Origin: Flavobacterium sp. ACN6
Lineage (GTDB): Bacteria; Bacteroidota; Bacteroidia; Flavobacteriales; Flavobacteriaceae
Length of the DNA stretch: 36,311 nucleotides
Direction of reading: 5' to 3'
Assembly (NCBI RefSeq): GCF_002304005.1
Contig: NZ_MRCQ01000022.1
Span: forward strand, 1-36,311
Part shown: positions 34,161 to 36,311 of the stretch, piece after piece
How the letters are laid out: each line of letters begins with the position of its first letter
Position numbering within the stretch: position 1 is the first letter of the stretch
Translations under genes and position numbers: made by a program
The notes under the pieces: model-generated
Databases searched by the model: none
Told to the model about the DNA's origin: nothing
The model's input: only the letters and a program-made list of their open reading frames with translations

Positions 34161-34260
34161 AATTCAAATTTGTATTAGTAAGTGAAATTATTTTAATTGT
34201 TTTAATCTTTTAAATAAGTACAAAATTTGATTTAATAATGTATTTTCGTATAAAATATAA

Positions 34261-34933
34261 ATGAGAAATTTAGTGTTAATACTTGCTTTTGTATTAGTCT
34301 CGTGTAATCAGAAACAGGAACAACCAAAGGTTAGCAAAATTAGATCTTCAAATCAAAATAGCATTCATAAAAATGAATCTAAAAAGTTTGTAATCAATAA
34401 TTATATGGTGAAAAGGATTATGATTTTTCTGGTGTACAAGTCAATTACAATATTGGGAAATTTATTTTCAATAAAAATTATAATGAATTTATTATTGATT
34501 CAGCTTTAGATGGAGATATATCATATCAAAGATTGAAAGATTATTTGCCAGATCAATATGAAGATGATAAGGACATTATTCGTTTATCTAATTATGTTTT
34601 TTCACTTCAAAAAAACAGTGGTTACTTATGTATTGCTCTTTTTAGGAGAGTTGAAAAAGATAAATGGAAATGTAAAGATTTGAAAAGACTTGAAAAATAT
34701 TCTGAATTAGGTGACTATAATTATATTTAGGAGAAGGAAAAATTGTCAGCTACGCATACAATACAAAAGAAGGAAATTCATGTTTTGCAGTTGTTATTGA
34801 TAAAGAAAATTCAGCTGGAAAATATGATAAAATTTTAAAAGCTGTAAAATTCGATTTGGTAAATGAAAAAATTATTGAAATTGATTTAAATAAAGAAAAG
34901 ATAGAATGTCTTCCTGAAATGAGTGATGAGTAA
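34261..34933 (+). pseudogene. Lipoprotein gene broken by two frameshifts
   Basis: Three reading-frame pieces join into one protein. Frame 1 (34261 to about 34405) gives a lipoprotein signal with lipobox LVSC. Frame 2 (from 34407, GEKDYDFSGVQVNYNIG) runs to a stop at 34728-34730. Frame 3 (from 34727, LGEGKIVSYAYNTKEG) runs to the TAA at 34931-34933. Each change of frame equals loss of one base, the second at a T run. Rejoined, the product would be about 223 residues with a hydrophilic Asn/Lys/Asp-rich body. I recognise no domain. Either the gene is decaying or the sequence has two indel errors; the first is favoured because 33 kb upstream shows none. Confidence 0.75.
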
Positions 34934-35039
34934 AACTTTTCTATAAAATAGCGTAATGTTTGTGAAAGAAAAACTCTAGTAATCAAATCGCTAATTTGGA
35001 TACTTTAACTAAAAAAATGAGGATAGAAATATAAAATCA

Positions 35040-36091
35040 ATGAAAAAATTAATTTTATTAATAACAATTCTTTTGTTCTCCTGTCAAAAAAAAGAATCTA
35101 AAGTAATAGAAAAAAACAACAATAAAGAATTAGAAAAGGGAGAATATTTTGAGCCTTACACAAAAAAAGAAAGCTTTGTATTAAAATATAAAACAGATAC
35201 TCTGAATTTGTTTTACGATGGAAATCAGTTAAAAAGGGTAGAAAAAGTTTTTTTTAGTGAAAGCTATGATGGAGACGGGACTTCAAGCTATGAAAGAACT
35301 GGTTATCATATTAACAAAGAAAATTTAATGGATGCTAATGCTTATATTACTGATACTTTTGCAGTTCATACTATTTCTGATTATCCCATTAAATATGAAG
35401 AACGTCTTGAGTTTTATAGAAAGAATTATAAGTTTAGCTATATGTCTTTTGATGGTAAAAAAATAAGTAATTACTTTAAAAGAACTGAAAATCCATCAAA
35501 CGGATATATGTATGATCTTTTATCAATGGATATTTTACTAAGCAAAGTTGATTTTCCTATTGAAAAAATACCTAAGTCATTATATGATACTAAAATTGTT
35601 AATGATGAGGTTTATGCAGGTCAAGATTCCTTAAAAGTTTATGAAGTGACAAATACAAATAATTATAAAACAATTTCATCCAGTATTCCTTTTAGATATT
35701 TAAGAGATATAAAAGTTGTTAAAGTTGGTAGTGTTTTAAAATATTTTGCAAAAATTTCGCTGACTGAGGGTAAAAAATATATAAATCTCAAAGAAATTGA
35801 AAGCATACAAGTTTCTGATCCTCGTGAAGAAGGAGATAGATTTGTTACAGCTCCAAAAGGATTAGAATTGTACAGTAATTTAGATGGTGGCAATATTTTG
35901 GGAAGAAATATTTTTTAATTACCGTAATCCCTAGGCGAGGGAGAATTGAATTGATATCAGATTCTTCTGATTATATATATATAAATGGTAAAAAAGGTAG
36001 TTTGGTGAATATCAGATATTATGATAAAGAAGGTGAAAGTTTTGAGGGAATTGTCTTTAGTGGTTATTTATCAATAAACAAACCAATATAA
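35040..36091 (+). pseudogene. Lipoprotein gene with C-terminal SH3-like part split by a frameshift
   Basis: The open part (35040-35918, 292 residues) has a lipoprotein signal with lipobox LFSC (C15) and a long unknown beta-rich body. It ends at TAA directly after a T6 run (35911-35916). One extra T would continue the frame as FLITVIPRRGRIELISDSSD to INGKKGSLVNIRYYDKEGES and a natural end FSGYLSINKPI at 36089-36091. The rejoined C-terminus, from APKGLELYSNLDGG on, has the strand pattern and the terminal GIVFSGYLS of bacterial SH3-like domains in Bacteroidota lipoproteins. The break removes most of that domain. It may be a null allele, a slippage-switchable gene or a sequencing error in the homopolymer. 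Confidence 0.75.
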
Positions 36092-36253
36092 TTAACTAAT
36101 AAATTAATTTGTTTTTTTTTTATTAATGAAAGAGTCAAAATATTTTTTTGGTTTTTAATCTTCCAGATCGTAGCCATATATTAAGGATCAAGAACAAATC
36201 TTGGGGAGGAAATGTCAAAATAAAATAAGAGATTTGCGCTATAAGAATTTAAG
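36092..36253. other. AT-rich gap, possibly containing the left end of an insertion sequence
   Basis: No gene is seen. It contains a T10 run (36115-36124 area) and the segment from about 36170 leading to the transposase start. I could not define a terminal inverted repeat, because the other end of the element is outside the window. Confidence 0.35.
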
Positions 36254-36311
36254 ATGGATCCTATAGAGCTTTTAAAATTTATGCTTCCTGATTTTTTAGT
36301 CGACCATTTTG
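36254..36311 (+). CDS. Partial CDS, probable transposase N-terminus (ISAon1-like)
   Basis: The window ends inside this frame after 19 complete codons: MDPIELLKFMLPDFLVDHF. The pattern I-E-L-L-K-F-x-L-P-x-x-L-V-x-H-F is what I associate with the short N-terminal transposase protein of ISAon1-type elements in Flavobacteria. With so few residues this is recognition by memory and could be wrong. Confidence 0.5.
   Translation, partial: MDPIELLKFMLPDFLVDHF

Overview
The window is low-GC DNA that looks like a Flavobacterium or a close relative in the Bacteroidota. Pointers are the 5S rRNA sequence, a SusC/SusD pair with an ECF sigma factor and a FecR anti-sigma, lipoproteins with short lipoboxes, TAnnTTTG-like promoter elements in place of E. 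coli boxes, and many dispersed hairpin repeats between genes. It opens with the end of an rRNA operon (5S plus terminator) and closes at the probable first codons of a transposase.

Region 1 (about 0.8-15.9 kb, all on the + strand) is a glucuronoxylan/xylose locus. A LacI-type regulator comes first. Then follow alpha-glucuronidase (GH67), an SDR likely acting as fructuronate/mannonate oxidoreductase, mannonate dehydratase (UxuA), a GH10 xylanase lipoprotein, a GPH-family sugar symporter and a cytoplasmic GH43 enzyme. Next is a GntR-type regulator in a tight operon with xylulokinase and xylose isomerase, and finally a small transaldolase. Together they cut glucuronoxylan outside the cytoplasm, remove glucuronic acid, import xylo-oligomers, split them to xylose and send xylose into the pentose phosphate pathway. 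Two near-identical near-palindromes sit just after -7-like elements upstream of the GH67 and transporter genes and are good candidates for the LacI operator. No SusCD pair, uronate isomerase or KDG kinase/aldolase is present in the window.

Region 2 (16.0-18.2 kb) holds a LysR regulator divergent from a metallo-beta-lactamase-fold hydrolase, then a gamma-glutamylcyclotransferase-like protein preceded by a 14-bp tandem repeat.

Region 3 (18.2-33.3 kb) is the most interesting block. An ECF sigma factor is divergent from a FecR anti-sigma, which is followed by a SusC transporter with an STN signalling domain, SusD, two DUF4369-thioredoxin (TlpA-like) proteins, a full-length secreted M16 zinc peptidase and a DsbD-like transmembrane thiol reductase. 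No carbohydrate enzyme is present. I infer uptake and breakdown of a protein or peptide, possibly disulfide-bonded, parallel in logic to the FusA/FusC system. The M16 gene is bracketed by two related repeat elements, one containing 20 perfect copies of CTGCGA.

Region 4 (33.4-36.3 kb) looks like decaying accessory DNA: a holin-like gene, an unknown small protein, a lipoprotein gene broken by two frameshifts, a second lipoprotein gene whose C-terminal SH3-like part is separated by a frameshift in a T run, and the start of a probable IS transposase.
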